Of a stretch of 39,878 nucleotides of DNA, positions 1 through 8,480 are shown piece by piece. The notes under the pieces were generated by a model that saw only the letters and a program-made list of their open reading frames with translations, had not been told where the DNA came from and ran no database searches. The stretch covers positions 1 through 39,878 of the forward strand of contig DAQG01000075.1 of the NCBI GenBank assembly GCA_002502785.1. The letters are read 5' to 3'. Origin of the DNA: Methanothrix harundinacea (lineage in GTDB: Archaea > Halobacteriota > Methanosarcinia > Methanotrichales > Methanotrichaceae). Numbering within the stretch: position 1 is the stretch's first letter; each line of letters opens with the position of its first letter. Position numbers and translations under genes: made by a program.

Positions 1-4
1 CTAG

Positions 5-568
5 TGCTCTGGAACGAAAGTTTTAAATTTAATTAATTATACTACAATAAAGATTGTGTCTAGGAAAATGTTGTACTCGGTTAGACTTAATATATCAGTC
101 GTTCACTCAGATGGAAAAGGTCAGATGGATCGATTATTTCGAGTATTTAACGAATTTAGAATACCAACATATTTATGGTTTGATGGAGATAAATTAACCA
201 AAGATTCAGAGAACCGTAAGAAAACATTAGAGCTTCTCGAATTAGTAAAAGATCCGGTCGCAGACATTCAAGAGATCCAAACCAAAATAACGGGTAAATA
301 TGCAATAATGGAATATAATTTTGATAAAATGTTAAAACAGGAACTGAACGATCTAGGCTTAAGTTGCGAGGATTTTATATAAGATGCAAAAATGGTTATA
401 GGTCCCTGTGGCAAGCCTTTAAAACACAGATTTATCGCTAACAAACTTAAACAGAAAATTAACGGCGGAGCAGCCCCTGTGAATGTAATCCCAATATCTA
501 TAATCAAGATTGTCGGTTGCATAAAATCTGCCACGTATAGCGGTACCATCCTTCAAAAATCAGATTAG
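5..568 (+). pseudogene. OLD-family nuclease TOPRIM-domain remnant, truncated and with an internal TAA
   Basis: The reading frame is open from base 5 (after an in-frame TAG at 2-4) to a TAA at 380-382. It then resumes in the same frame to a TAG at 566-568. The first part (GTG at 56) carries a TOPRIM-like core, IPTYLWFDGDK, preceded by a segment resembling the OLD-family beta strand before it (ISVVHSDGKG). After the TAA the frame reads GPCGKPLKHRFIANKL and a helical tail ending near IPISIIKIV, which fits the C-terminal end of the OLD TOPRIM domain. The N-terminal ABC-type ATPase half of OLD proteins is absent. The stretch is much more AT-rich than the genes from 0.9 kb onward, which suggests horizontal acquisition and decay. 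Family assignment is from motif recognition only; the sequence shows truncation and the stop directly. Confidence 0.6.
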
Positions 569-683
569 TTTTTACAGGTCGATCATCTGAATAGATCTGA
601 TAAGCATTTTCGATTTCTATAAGTAGTGGTTACCTCTGATATCAGATTTTGTAGCGAGACCGAAGAAGACTCCCTGAAGGGGC

Positions 684-800
684 ATGGAACTCTGGCTCGA
701 AACGGCGAAGAAAGAGAGCCGAGAAGTTCCAGAGCCGCTCGGAAAAGCACTTCTCGCCGAGCTGCACGAGATCGCCGACCGGCAGACGGCGGGCGTCTGA
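684..800 (+). CDS. possible small 38-aa protein, unknown
   Basis: A short frame with ATG at 684 and TGA at 798-800. It encodes a mainly helical, charged peptide (ELWLETAKKESREVPEPLGK near the start, then LLAELHEIADR). An AAGGGG stretch sits just upstream of the ATG, and a TGA at 675-677 closes the frame upstream. The residue pattern looks protein-like, unlike the alternative frame that runs through the same bases into the DUF4870 gene. It could equally be the tail of a lost gene. No family recognised. Confidence 0.25.
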   Translation: MELWLETAKKESREVPEPLGKALLAELHEIADRQTAGV

Positions 801-895
801 GCGGATTTTCGAGGTCAGGATATATTTTCTTCATAAACCTCGCCTCTTTTGAAGGCGAAGAGTACTTCTCATCCCCGATCAAAAAGGAGAACCGG

Positions 896-1330
896 ATGGA
901 CGAGAAGATGGACGAAATATTGCCACAAGAACGGGAGATCACCCCCGGAAAGGAGAATGCCAGATTCGGTGACTCGACGATGATAGAAGCAAACAAGGAC
1001 GCCAGGACCTGGGCCACCGTCTGCCACCTCAGCGCCCTCTCGGCCTTTGTGGGAATACCCCTGGGAAACATCCTGGGCCCGCTGGTTGTATGGCTCGTCA
1101 AGAGAAACGACCACCCCTTCGTCGACGACCAGGGAAAAGAAGCGCTAAACTTCCAGATATCGATGACCATCTACGGGATTGTGGCCGGGATTCTCGTCGT
1201 TCTGCTGGTGGGGATAGCCCTCCTCGCTTTGGTGGCGATAGCCGACTTCATTCTGGTGATCGTCGCCTCGATGAAGGCCAACGACGGTGAACGTTACCGC
1301 TACCCCTTCACCATACGGCTAATTCAGTGA
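896..1330 (+). CDS. DUF4870 (Tic20-like) membrane protein
   Basis: A 144-aa protein. The ATG at 896 is preceded by AAGGAGA, so the longer upstream extension of this frame is not used. After about 40 polar N-terminal residues there is the typical DUF4870 core: a Trp-Ala-x-x-x-His-Leu-Ser helix, a Pro-Leu-Gly-Asn-x-x-Gly-Pro-Leu turn, and a VDDQGKEALNFQIS motif followed by a long hydrophobic hairpin (about residues 95-125). It ends with YRYPFTIRLIQ. Members are small integral membrane proteins of unknown function. The gene stands alone, convergent with radB. Family call is firm; function is unknown. Confidence 0.85.
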   Translation: MDEKMDEILPQEREITPGKENARFGDSTMIEANKDARTWATVCHLSALSAFVGIPLGNILGPLVVWLVKRNDHPFVDDQGKEALNFQISMTIYGIVAGILVVLLVGIALLALVAIADFILVIVASMKANDGERYRYPFTIRLIQ

Positions 1331-1376
1331 AGATATGGAGGACGAGGGTGCTGATGGGGGAAAAGGGGCGAACCGC

Positions 1377-2060
1377 TCACTCTACGCCCCTGGCTGTAAT
1401 CCGAATCTCAACGGTTGTGCCCTCGGGCATGGACCTGTGTTTCATGAGCCTTGCCAGCCTCTTTCCCTCGCCCCCCTTCTCCAGAAATATCGAGGTCTTG
1501 GTGGCGTGATCCATCGCCATCCCGCCCAGGGGCCTGAGGTTCCCGGTCTCGATCTCCATGTAGACCTGATTTGTGACGACCACCGGGATTCGGTGCCTTC
1601 TAGCCATCTCCTGAAGCTCGCCGAGCTGCGCCGCAAGAGCCCTCCTAACGGGCCTATTGTCATCTCCCTCGAAGGCGGCCCTGTATAGAGACGTCGCCGA
1701 GTCGAGGATCAAGAGGCCGAACTCCTTATTCATGATCTTTGTGGCGTCTTTTATTGAAGCGTGCTGCTGCTCGAGGTTCAGAGGCTCGAAGACGACGATC
1801 TTAGCGCCGACCTCCTTCGCCTCTTCTCCTGCGATCTGCTTGAACCTCTCGACGGAGAAGCCCTCGGTGTCGATGAAGATCACCTTAAACCCGCGGGCGA
1901 CGGCACCGACCGCCAGCTGCAGAAGTATGTTCGTTTTGCCGGTCCCAGCCTCGCCGTAGATCTGGGTTATGATCCCCGGCTCAAAACCCCCACCGAGGAG
2001 CCGGTCCAGCCCCTCACAGCCCGAAGGCAACCTCTCCTGCATGATCACATATTCACCCAT
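1377..2060 (-). CDS. radB: DNA repair and recombination protein RadB
   Basis: A 227-aa RecA-superfamily ATPase of the archaeal RadB type. It is about two-thirds the length of RadA because it lacks the N-terminal helix-hairpin-helix domain. Walker A is GEAGTGKT at residues 36-43 and Walker B is LLILD at about 116-120; a QxxxGxxxxG-like polymerisation/ATP-cap region (LRPLGGMAMDH) lies near the C-terminus. RadB is a euryarchaeal RadA paralogue implicated in recombination mediation. It is the last gene of the leftward run mm9, CitG-like, DUF447, radB, beginning 15 bases after the DUF447 stop. Co-transcription with metabolic genes is likely from spacing alone. Confidence 0.92.
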   Translation of the reverse strand: MGEYVIMQERLPSGCEGLDRLLGGGFEPGIITQIYGEAGTGKTNILLQLAVGAVARGFKVIFIDTEGFSVERFKQIAGEEAKEVGAKIVVFEPLNLEQQHASIKDATKIMNKEFGLLILDSATSLYRAAFEGDDNRPVRRALAAQLGELQEMARRHRIPVVVTNQVYMEIETGNLRPLGGMAMDHATKTSIFLEKGGEGKRLARLMKHRSMPEGTTVEIRITARGVE

Positions 2061-2075
2061 TTTGAATCTTGCAGC

Positions 2076-2666
2076 TCACTCGGACTGCTCAATCAGCTCT
2101 TCCAGCCGGTTCATCGCCTCGATCTCCTTGGGCCCGCCGCACCGGCCGACGATCCGCCTGATCTTGAAGATCTCCTCGAGGTACAGGTCGCTCTTGAGGG
2201 CGACGTAGCGAGTGGCTGCCACAGCAGCCTCGACGACCAGATTTATCCCCCGGTTCACGGCTCGAAACTCTCTATTCAGGACCTCGCCCTTGACGAACTC
2301 GACCTCAGGAAGGGCGATGTCCAGGCTCTTCGGCTCGCACTTGAAGAGGGCCCAAGCCTCGGCATCCTGGAGGGTCAGCTCACCGTCTCTGATGACAAAC
2401 CTATCCTCCGGGATGTCATTTAATGCAGTCTCCACAAAGAGCATCGGATCGTGGGATACGTTGGCGACGAACTTGCCCCCTGCCATTATGTTGTCGTAAG
2501 TGTGAGACCCGGCAAAGAGCCTCACCGATAGGGCCTTGCCCTTCTTAATCAGCCCCAGGGGCGCAGCGTTGAAAACCCCTTTTTCGTTCTCTGTGGTGGC
2601 TATGATCTCGTTTATTCCGTCGAATATTCCCAGCGTTTCGATCTCCTCAAGATCGTAAATCATCAT
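2076..2666 (-). CDS. DUF447 family protein (FMN-binding split-barrel-like)
   Basis: A 196-aa protein whose start codon overlaps the stop of the CitG-like gene (ATGA). The N-terminal half has the split-barrel pattern of the DUF447 family: GINEIIATTEN, then NAAPLGLIKKGK and SHTYDNIMAGGKFVANVS. The C-terminal third is helical (residues about 130-196, ending in an acidic LEELIEQSE). Function is not established. As I recall, homologues sit next to CitG-like genes in tetrahydromethanopterin-linked C1 gene clusters of methylotrophic bacteria as well as in methanogens, which would suggest a C1-cofactor role; that point is recollection, not sequence evidence. Confidence 0.85.
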   Translation of the reverse strand: MMIYDLEEIETLGIFDGINEIIATTENEKGVFNAAPLGLIKKGKALSVRLFAGSHTYDNIMAGGKFVANVSHDPMLFVETALNDIPEDRFVIRDGELTLQDAEAWALFKCEPKSLDIALPEVEFVKGEVLNREFRAVNRGINLVVEAAVAATRYVALKSDLYLEEIFKIRRIVGRCGGPKEIEAMNRLEELIEQSE

Positions 2667-3532
2667 TCTTCACTCCTCAGAATGGTGCCTTTGACCAGGG
2701 CTATGAATAGGGCTGCTCCGATCAGGTCCGCCGTGGACCCTGGGTTTATGTCATCCTCTACGAACTTTCGGTCCAGCTCCTCGGCCAGGCGGAGCGTCTC
2801 TTGAACTTCAAGCCCCAGGATCGATCCCGCCCTCATCGACGTCTCCTCTGCCTTCTCGATGCCGAACTTTGAAGCGACGAGGCTGTCGGGGACCTGTGCC
2901 AGGGCCTCAAGGTACGTCATCACAACGCCGTCGTTTAATCCCAGCTCTGCAACCCTTCTTGCAAGAATCTCAGAAAGCGCAAAGCTCCTCTCAAACCCCG
3001 TCGACCACTCCCTCGCCACCAGGTCGTGACCCTGGGAGAGGTGCATCAGATCCAAGAGGGTTCTTCCCTCCGAACGCACCCGATTCAAGGAGGCGGGGTC
3101 CTTCAGGCAGAGATCCTCCACCTCCGCCACCCTGGCACCGGCGATCTTAAAGGCGGCGTAGAACTCCACCGCGTCCTCTGCGGTCGTCTCCACCAGAACT
3201 CGGACTACCTCGTCCTTCAAATCGCCGCCCTTTCCCGCGGCCACCGCCAGGGGAACGAGGAGGGCGACGGAGCCGAAGTGGGTGTTCTGGAACAGGCCCC
3301 AGCCCTTCCAAGACGAGACGGCGCGTCTGATCAGGGTGCCCGTCGACTCCGACCCCTGCGCCGCATCTTTGAAGACCGGGTAGGCCGAGACGGCGCTTAT
3401 CAGGAAATGGTGGAATTTGATCTCCTCGAAGTCGTGGCCTCGATCGACGTTTCCAGGCTTGGGGCTTGAGGATAGCTCGATCAGCATCGCGAGCAGTGCC
3501 GCCTGGGCCACGCGGTCCGGACTCGTCTTCAT
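2663..3532 (-). CDS. CitG/MdcB-like triphosphoribosyl-dephospho-CoA synthase family protein
   Basis: A 289-aa all-helical protein of the ATP:dephospho-CoA triphosphoribosyltransferase (CitG) family. It carries the signature LSSSPKPGNVDRGHDF near residues 20-35 and the NPGSTADLIGAALFI motif near the C-terminus, both typical of the active site region. Bacterial CitG makes the prosthetic-group precursor of citrate lyase. No citrate lyase genes are visible here, so the archaeal substrate is probably another nucleotide or cofactor. It overlaps mm9 upstream by 4 bases and DUF447 downstream by 4 bases, so the three are translationally coupled. Confidence 0.8.
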   Translation of the reverse strand: MKTSPDRVAQAALLAMLIELSSSPKPGNVDRGHDFEEIKFHHFLISAVSAYPVFKDAAQGSESTGTLIRRAVSSWKGWGLFQNTHFGSVALLVPLAVAAGKGGDLKDEVVRVLVETTAEDAVEFYAAFKIAGARVAEVEDLCLKDPASLNRVRSEGRTLLDLMHLSQGHDLVAREWSTGFERSFALSEILARRVAELGLNDGVVMTYLEALAQVPDSLVASKFGIEKAEETSMRAGSILGLEVQETLRLAEELDRKFVEDDINPGSTADLIGAALFIALVKGTILRSEE

Positions 3533-4497
3533 GCTTTCAGCAGATCCACGGCCAGCTTCTTCTTCAGCCTCATGTACTCATCGGGGGCGATCCCGTGCCT
3601 ATCCAGGACAGCGTCCCTCATGAAACATGGCTTTGTGATCTTGCAGCACCAGGCCAGGCTTCCAAAGCACGTACCATCGCCGGGCTCCAGCGGCGTGCCC
3701 TTCGTCAGCGCAAGCTTCCTGTCGACGAACTCTTTTGGAGAGATGCCGACTTTCTTGAGAGCTCCGAGGAGGAGGCAGTTTTTGACCGGAGGGCAGCAGA
3801 ACGCCATGCCTCGAAGGTCGCCTCCGGAGCAGATGTGCTTTGGAGCGTTGTACCAGCCCACAAGATCGTGAAACCTCTTAAGGATATCAGCGAGCCAGGC
3901 GACAAACTCGGGGTCGGCCTCGTCAGAGAGGGATATCATATCAGCTCCCATCGAGAGGATGTTCCTTGCGTCCTGGAAGTCGCCGACGTCGCACCTGACC
4001 ATCAATGGTGGCGCTCCGCCGTCGGAGATTTTCTTCACGATTTTGGGCGCTCCGGAGCCGAGGTCCCGAAGGTCGAGATGGAGTATGTCGGCGCCCGCTT
4101 CCTTCAGCTCCCTAGCCAAGGGTCTCAAATCATCAACGGCGTCGGGCCTGACCCTGACCGAGAGGGTGGCGCCCGAATTCTTTATCGCTCTGACGAGATC
4201 GCTGATACCGTCGGTTCGGGGAAGTTCCACTTCTATGAGGTGCCCCCTTTGTGCCGCCATCTTCGCCGTCTCCGTCAGATCTTCAAGTTCCCCCCCCACG
4301 ACCGAAAAACCCAGGGCAGACCGGGGGCGGCGCCGATCCATCGTCCTCTTTATTTCAGAGGGTGTGACCTCGTCGAGGTTGAAGCGTCCCAGCATGATCA
4401 GGCCAGCTGAGCCGCTGAAGCTTCCCAGATCGCTGGAACCATTCGATGATATGATCGCAAGGGGATTGTCCAGATTCAGGTATCCGATTTTCAACAT
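3529..4497 (-). CDS. methanogenesis marker protein 9
   Basis: A 322-aa protein recognised by its C-terminal cysteine signature: HICSGGDLRGMAFCCPPVKNC, then TCFGSLAWCCKITKPC about 45 residues later. These are typical of methanogenesis marker 9. The N-terminal two-thirds looks like a TIM barrel related to dihydroorotate dehydrogenase/tRNA-dihydrouridine synthase folds (LGRFNL, LHLDLRDLGSG, MVRCDVGDF, MGADMISLSDEADPEF). The many Cys suggest a metal or Fe-S centre. The start is uncertain: ATG at 4497 has no clear ribosome site, while AGGTGAG lies just upstream of another ATG at 4513 that is one base out of frame across a GGGGCCC run. It is the first gene of the operon with CitG-like, DUF447 and radB. 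Confidence 0.88.
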   Translation of the reverse strand: MLKIGYLNLDNPLAIISSNGSSDLGSFSGSAGLIMLGRFNLDEVTPSEIKRTMDRRRPRSALGFSVVGGELEDLTETAKMAAQRGHLIEVELPRTDGISDLVRAIKNSGATLSVRVRPDAVDDLRPLARELKEAGADILHLDLRDLGSGAPKIVKKISDGGAPPLMVRCDVGDFQDARNILSMGADMISLSDEADPEFVAWLADILKRFHDLVGWYNAPKHICSGGDLRGMAFCCPPVKNCLLLGALKKVGISPKEFVDRKLALTKGTPLEPGDGTCFGSLAWCCKITKPCFMRDAVLDRHGIAPDEYMRLKKKLAVDLLKA

Positions 4498-4702
4498 CAA
4501 TGTCGGGCCCCATGACGACTCACCTGGTTGGCATATCAGCTTTTCGGCCTAATAGAGGGTCTAGAGCGGTCAAATATCAGGTGCAAGATGTTTTTATAAT
4601 ACTTTGTGCAAAAGTTCCATCCGGCTAAGGGATATCATTTAAAGCTGTTGTTTTCGGCATTAAAAGACCGCTAAAGCAAAAAAAATGTAGGTTCCGGATC
4701 GG

Positions 4703-4825
4703 TCAGGCTTTTTTCGTCAGAACCATCGGCTTTCCGCAGCAGACCAGCTGGCCCGCGCCCGCTTCCTTGACCTCAACCACGTTGCCGCAGACCTCGCACC
4801 TGTAAACCTCGCCAACTTTGGTCAT
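4703..4825 (-). CDS. desulforedoxin (rubredoxin-like Fe(Cys)4 protein)
   Basis: A 40-aa protein. It aligns by eye with Desulfovibrio desulforedoxin: a GEVYRCEVCGNVVEV start, then LVCCGKPMV. The four ligands C10, C13, C29 and C30 have the CxxC...CC spacing of the desulforedoxin/desulfoferrodoxin N-terminal domain. The ATG is preceded by a strong GAGGTGAG site. Such small Fe(Cys)4 proteins donate electrons to superoxide reductase or other oxidative-stress enzymes; a superoxide reductase without this N-terminal domain lies at 18.3 kb, making it a candidate partner (inference). The gene stands alone. Confidence 0.9.
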   Translation of the reverse strand: MTKVGEVYRCEVCGNVVEVKEAGAGQLVCCGKPMVLTKKA

Positions 4826-5007
4826 CTCGTCTCACCTCTGCCCTTAAGTTTATCGCTTTTTACTTTAAGTTTCTTCTGATGAGAAGTTCGATCCCGCTTG
4901 ACGGGCAAGGGAGGCAAGACGATTCTAAACGCTGAACCAAATTGAAATATGTGGACCAAGAATTAACGCTGACCAGGAATTCTGACCAGAAAGGCCGCTC
5001 AGAAGCA

Positions 5008-5796
5008 TCACTCAAAGCCTTCAACGAAGCTCTTAACGCAGAGTCTCAAGTCGGGGTGGTACCCACCCTCAAGGACCGCAAATCTCCGTCCGGCGCACTT
5101 TTTCTCCGCACCAACCCTTACGATCCGGCCGATCTCCCGGTAATCCTCGACGGCCAGAAGCCCCCCCCAGTCCTCCATGTAGGTGTCGAAGCCTGCAGAG
5201 ATCGCCACGAGGTCGAAGTTGTGGAGTTCAAGCGCCTTTTCTACCTGGTCCAGGTAACCGTTTCTGTTCAGCTTCAGGTAGTCAAACCCCATATCGATGG
5301 AGCCGACGTTGACTATCTTCACATTCTCATCCCACCGGAATATGCTGACGGTGCCGTCGCCGAAATGGAGGTCGATGTCGATTATCAGCACCTTTCCCGC
5401 CCTCCCCTCAATCTGGTCTTCCTCCATCCGATCTTCTATCTTTTTGATGGCCACGGCCATGTTGTTGAAGTAGCACATGCCCCAGGCGTGGTTGCTGGAA
5501 GCGTGGTGGCCCGGGGGCCGGATCAGGGCGAAGGCCGGCTCTCCCGCGATGGCCAGCTCTGCGGCCAGGCAGGCACCCCCCGCCGCCAGGAGGGCGGGCT
5601 CTAGCATACCTTTCTTTCTCACCATCTCGATGTGCTCAGGGCTGTGAACCTTTGATACGTCCTCCAGCCTTGCGGGCATGGGTTCCACAAACTCGCGGCC
5701 CTCCAACTCCTGGGCTGGCAATCTCGCCCGGTCGGGGTTTTCCACGGGATTTGTGTGGTACCGCTCTTCGAACTTTTTGGAATATATGATCTTCAT
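5008..5796 (-). CDS. histone deacetylase-like amidohydrolase
   Basis: A 262-aa member of the arginase/deacetylase superfamily (HDAC / acetylpolyamine amidohydrolase). Recognisable motifs in order are VHSPEHIEMV, the active-site RPPGHHA, GMCYFNNMAVA, the zinc-binding DIDLHFGDGT (Asp and first His kept; the second His of the usual DxHHGNGT is Phe), and AGFDTYMEDWGG with the third zinc-ligand Asp. A LEGGYH segment supplies the catalytic Tyr. Archaeal members could act on acetylated chromatin proteins, polyamines or acetylated small molecules. The acetylated beta-amino-acid product proposed from the 23-26 kb operon is one possible substrate, but that is speculation. Monocistronic by spacing. Confidence 0.88.
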   Translation of the reverse strand: MKIIYSKKFEERYHTNPVENPDRARLPAQELEGREFVEPMPARLEDVSKVHSPEHIEMVRKKGMLEPALLAAGGACLAAELAIAGEPAFALIRPPGHHASSNHAWGMCYFNNMAVAIKKIEDRMEEDQIEGRAGKVLIIDIDLHFGDGTVSIFRWDENVKIVNVGSIDMGFDYLKLNRNGYLDQVEKALELHNFDLVAISAGFDTYMEDWGGLLAVEDYREIGRIVRVGAEKKCAGRRFAVLEGGYHPDLRLCVKSFVEGFE

Positions 5797-5877
5797 GATT
5801 CGACCTCTAATTCGGAAAAATACTCTAGCCCATCGGAATTCTGGTCTGGCTCAACATCAAAACCGTTGCAGGCCTCA

Positions 5878-7317
5878 CTAAACTTCGAGCATCCTCGGGC
5901 CCTGCCCGTAGTCGAACCTGTTCGCCCTGAAGATGTAACTGAAGAGCTCTCTCATGCCGACAAGGCCTGCGTGGCGGTAGGCGCTTGTCCAGATCCTCGC
6001 CGACGACCTAAAGGGCGCGGTCCGAGGGTTTACCCTTCGCATGGACCAGTCGAGGATTTTCTCCATCTCCTCGGGAGAGATTTTTGGATGGTTCCAGACC
6101 AGGTGCTTTCCGTCGTAATGATGGTAGTCGAGGTCGAATATCCCGTACCTTCCATCGATCTCCTCCCAGAGCGGCGTTTTTGGGAGAGGGGTCAGAACGC
6201 AGATCTGGGAGAGATCGAGCTTGAGGGAGGCGAGCCTTCCTATGTCCTCTTTTATCGCCTCCTTTGTATCGCTCGCAAAGCCGATCATGTAGTAGCCGAC
6301 GGTGCCAAGCCCGTGCATCTGAAGCTTCTCAACCGTCTCCAGGATCTCCTCGGTCCGCTCCCTCTTCGTCACGTCGTCGAGGACCTCCTGGTGAAAGTTC
6401 TCGATCCCGATGGCGGCGCCCGCAAAGCCGCTGACCGGGTTTCGCCTCTTGCCGCTGCGCTTTTTGGGCATCCGCCCCATCTCTGCCCACTCGTCGATCT
6501 TGTCTTTTAGGTAGTCGGCCCTCGCCATGCAGCCCCAGACCATCTCGTACTCGTCGAGGAGGTCGACGACCTTGTCAGCGTGCCATCGGTTCGCGCCGAA
6601 GCTCTCGTCCTCGATCACCACCACGTTGATTTTGTGGTCCTTGTAGTAGGAAAGAACCCTCTCGATGCTCTCCAGGGGCAGGGGGCTGGGCTTGTTGCAG
6701 AAGCATGGGGCCTGGCAGAACTTGCAGCCGACGCCGCAGCCCCTGATGGTGAATAGGGCCCCGTAAATGTTCAGCTTCAGACCGAAGGATGTGTCCAGAT
6801 ACTCGATGAGGGGCGGGTGGACGATTCTCTCGACCTTTCGGCCGAAGTATGGGGCGACCTGATCCTCGGCGTAGCCGACGAAGATCCTGTCGAACCTCTC
6901 GCCGATCTCCGGAGTAAGAGCGCCGTAATTTCCGACCCAGACCTCGCCCACCCGGCCGCTCGCCCGGGCGAGATCTGCCATCTCCAGGGCCTCCTCGGTC
7001 TCGCTCAGGTAGAAGGAGAGGCCGACGACGTCCCAGCCCTTTCCGAGCATCTTTTTGTACTCATCAAAGGTCGGAAACTCCACGATCTCGATCTCGGGGA
7101 TGTTCTGCTTGAGGAATCGAAGGCCGAAGGACTGGTTTCGAGGCCAGCGGAACCGAAACCACCTGGACCGAGAGTTGGAGCCGATGTAGTCGTAGGGCTC
7201 GCTTTCGTTCCTGTAGACGGTGGTGAAGAGGACCCTCGGTGGCGCCGGCCCAGGCGTCGTTCTGGTCCCCTCGTCGAGTACGCTACTATCCGGCTCCTTG
7301 GTATCGTTCCTCTTCAT
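5878..7317 (-). CDS. B12-binding-type radical SAM protein, unknown reaction
   Basis: A 479-aa protein. Residues about 60-190 form a Rossmann-like region equivalent to the cobalamin-binding domain of class B radical SAM enzymes (DVVGLSFYLSETEEALEMAD, WVGNYGALTP), but no DxHxxG cobalamin-His motif is visible. The radical SAM CxxxCxxC motif is CGVGCKFC. It is followed closely by three more cysteines (CQAPCFC), unusual and possibly ligands of an extra cluster. The SAM barrel continues with VVVIEDESFGAN, GAAIGIENFHQEVL and TVGYYMIGFASDT. The C-terminal 100 residues carry basic/aromatic segments, as in BchE/HpnJ-like proteins. The reaction cannot be assigned. Confidence 0.85.
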   Translation of the reverse strand: MKRNDTKEPDSSVLDEGTRTTPGPAPPRVLFTTVYRNESEPYDYIGSNSRSRWFRFRWPRNQSFGLRFLKQNIPEIEIVEFPTFDEYKKMLGKGWDVVGLSFYLSETEEALEMADLARASGRVGEVWVGNYGALTPEIGERFDRIFVGYAEDQVAPYFGRKVERIVHPPLIEYLDTSFGLKLNIYGALFTIRGCGVGCKFCQAPCFCNKPSPLPLESIERVLSYYKDHKINVVVIEDESFGANRWHADKVVDLLDEYEMVWGCMARADYLKDKIDEWAEMGRMPKKRSGKRRNPVSGFAGAAIGIENFHQEVLDDVTKRERTEEILETVEKLQMHGLGTVGYYMIGFASDTKEAIKEDIGRLASLKLDLSQICVLTPLPKTPLWEEIDGRYGIFDLDYHHYDGKHLVWNHPKISPEEMEKILDWSMRRVNPRTAPFRSSARIWTSAYRHAGLVGMRELFSYIFRANRFDYGQGPRMLEV

Positions 7318-7402
7318 CGATCGTCTCCATTATTTCCGTCACCCGTCGTTTACCTCATTTTGCTGTCAGTCAGGGCCTTTTCGCCAGTCATACATCTAGC
7401 CT

Positions 7403-8362
7403 CTAAATCGTGAGCAGCAAGATGATGGGGATCGTCACAAGGCTCAGGCCGTAGGTGGCGATTACCAGAGCCGAGGCGATGGACCCGTCGCAGCCGTACC
7501 GGTCTGCAAGGACTGCGGCCACCGTCCCCGATGGCATGGCAGCCTCGATCAATAGGATCTCGGTCACCGTCATGGGGAGAAGCTCGGTCTCGGCCATGGC
7601 AAAGGCGATAAGGGGCTTTGCGATCAGCTTTATCAGAGCAACGGCGACGATCAGGCGGCCAAGCTCTCTTGCAGGTATCGGCTTGAGCATTAGGGCGATG
7701 GCAATGGCGACGAATATCACAAGGGAGCCGCCTATAACGTCCAGCATCCTGAAGATGAGGTCTAGGACGGTGTTCAAGGCGGGATTTGTCGGGGACGGCT
7801 TGAGGAAGGAGAAGGCGAGCCCGAGGATCAGGGATATGAATATCGGCGACTTCAAAAATGTCCTCAGCCCCGAGGTGAGGGAGCCGCCAGCCCCCTGGCC
7901 GAAGTAGATGGCCACCGCCACCCCGACGGTGAATATGAGGATTCCGACGCCGAGCTCGCTTATGACAACGGCCTCGGCCAGCGTTTCAGGATCGTTCGGG
8001 AAGGCCTGGCTGATCAGGGCGTAGCCGAGGGTCGAGGAGCTTCCGAAGGCCGCGATCAAAATGAAGGCTCCAAGCTGGCCTGCCTTCAGGCCGAGGGCTC
8101 TTCCAATAGCCCATCCCATGAACATGCAGATCAGAAGGGCGACGGCCATGATGCCCACGGCGACAAGCTCGTCGGACTCGAAGCTCTGCTTTGCAAGCCC
8201 CGAAAATATCAGGGCCGGCAGGGCGAAGTCGGTCACAAGCTTTCCGAAGACCGGTCTCTGCTCTTCAGATATGATCGACTTTTTTCTCAGAAGGAGGCTG
8301 ATCAGGATCAGCCCCACTATGATCGCTAGCGACTGCAAGAGGCTTGAGTATATGGAGATCAT
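7403..8362 (-). CDS. AEC family transporter (auxin efflux carrier/malate permease type)
   Basis: A 319-aa integral membrane protein with about ten hydrophobic segments in two five-helix halves separated near residues 155-170, the AEC (PF03547) layout. Supporting patterns are FALPALIFSGLAKQSF in helix 2 and EAAMPSGTVAAVLADRYGCD in the second half, the family's conserved discontinuous-helix regions. Members are secondary exporters of organic anions or auxin-like compounds; the substrate here cannot be predicted. Transcribed alone, leftward, between the P-type ATPase and the radical SAM gene. Confidence 0.88.
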   Translation of the reverse strand: MISIYSSLLQSLAIIVGLILISLLLRKKSIISEEQRPVFGKLVTDFALPALIFSGLAKQSFESDELVAVGIMAVALLICMFMGWAIGRALGLKAGQLGAFILIAAFGSSSTLGYALISQAFPNDPETLAEAVVISELGVGILIFTVGVAVAIYFGQGAGGSLTSGLRTFLKSPIFISLILGLAFSFLKPSPTNPALNTVLDLIFRMLDVIGGSLVIFVAIAIALMLKPIPARELGRLIVAVALIKLIAKPLIAFAMAETELLPMTVTEILLIEAAMPSGTVAAVLADRYGCDGSIASALVIATYGLSLVTIPIILLLTI

Positions 8363-8480
8363 GAGATCCGACCCTCGGTGGCTTTTCCTCCCTCAAGCTA
8401 AATATAGTTCGTGACCGGGGAGAGGCGAGGCGGCGGCAGGGATAGGAAGAGAACAACAGATTTTAAAAGGTTGAAACAAA

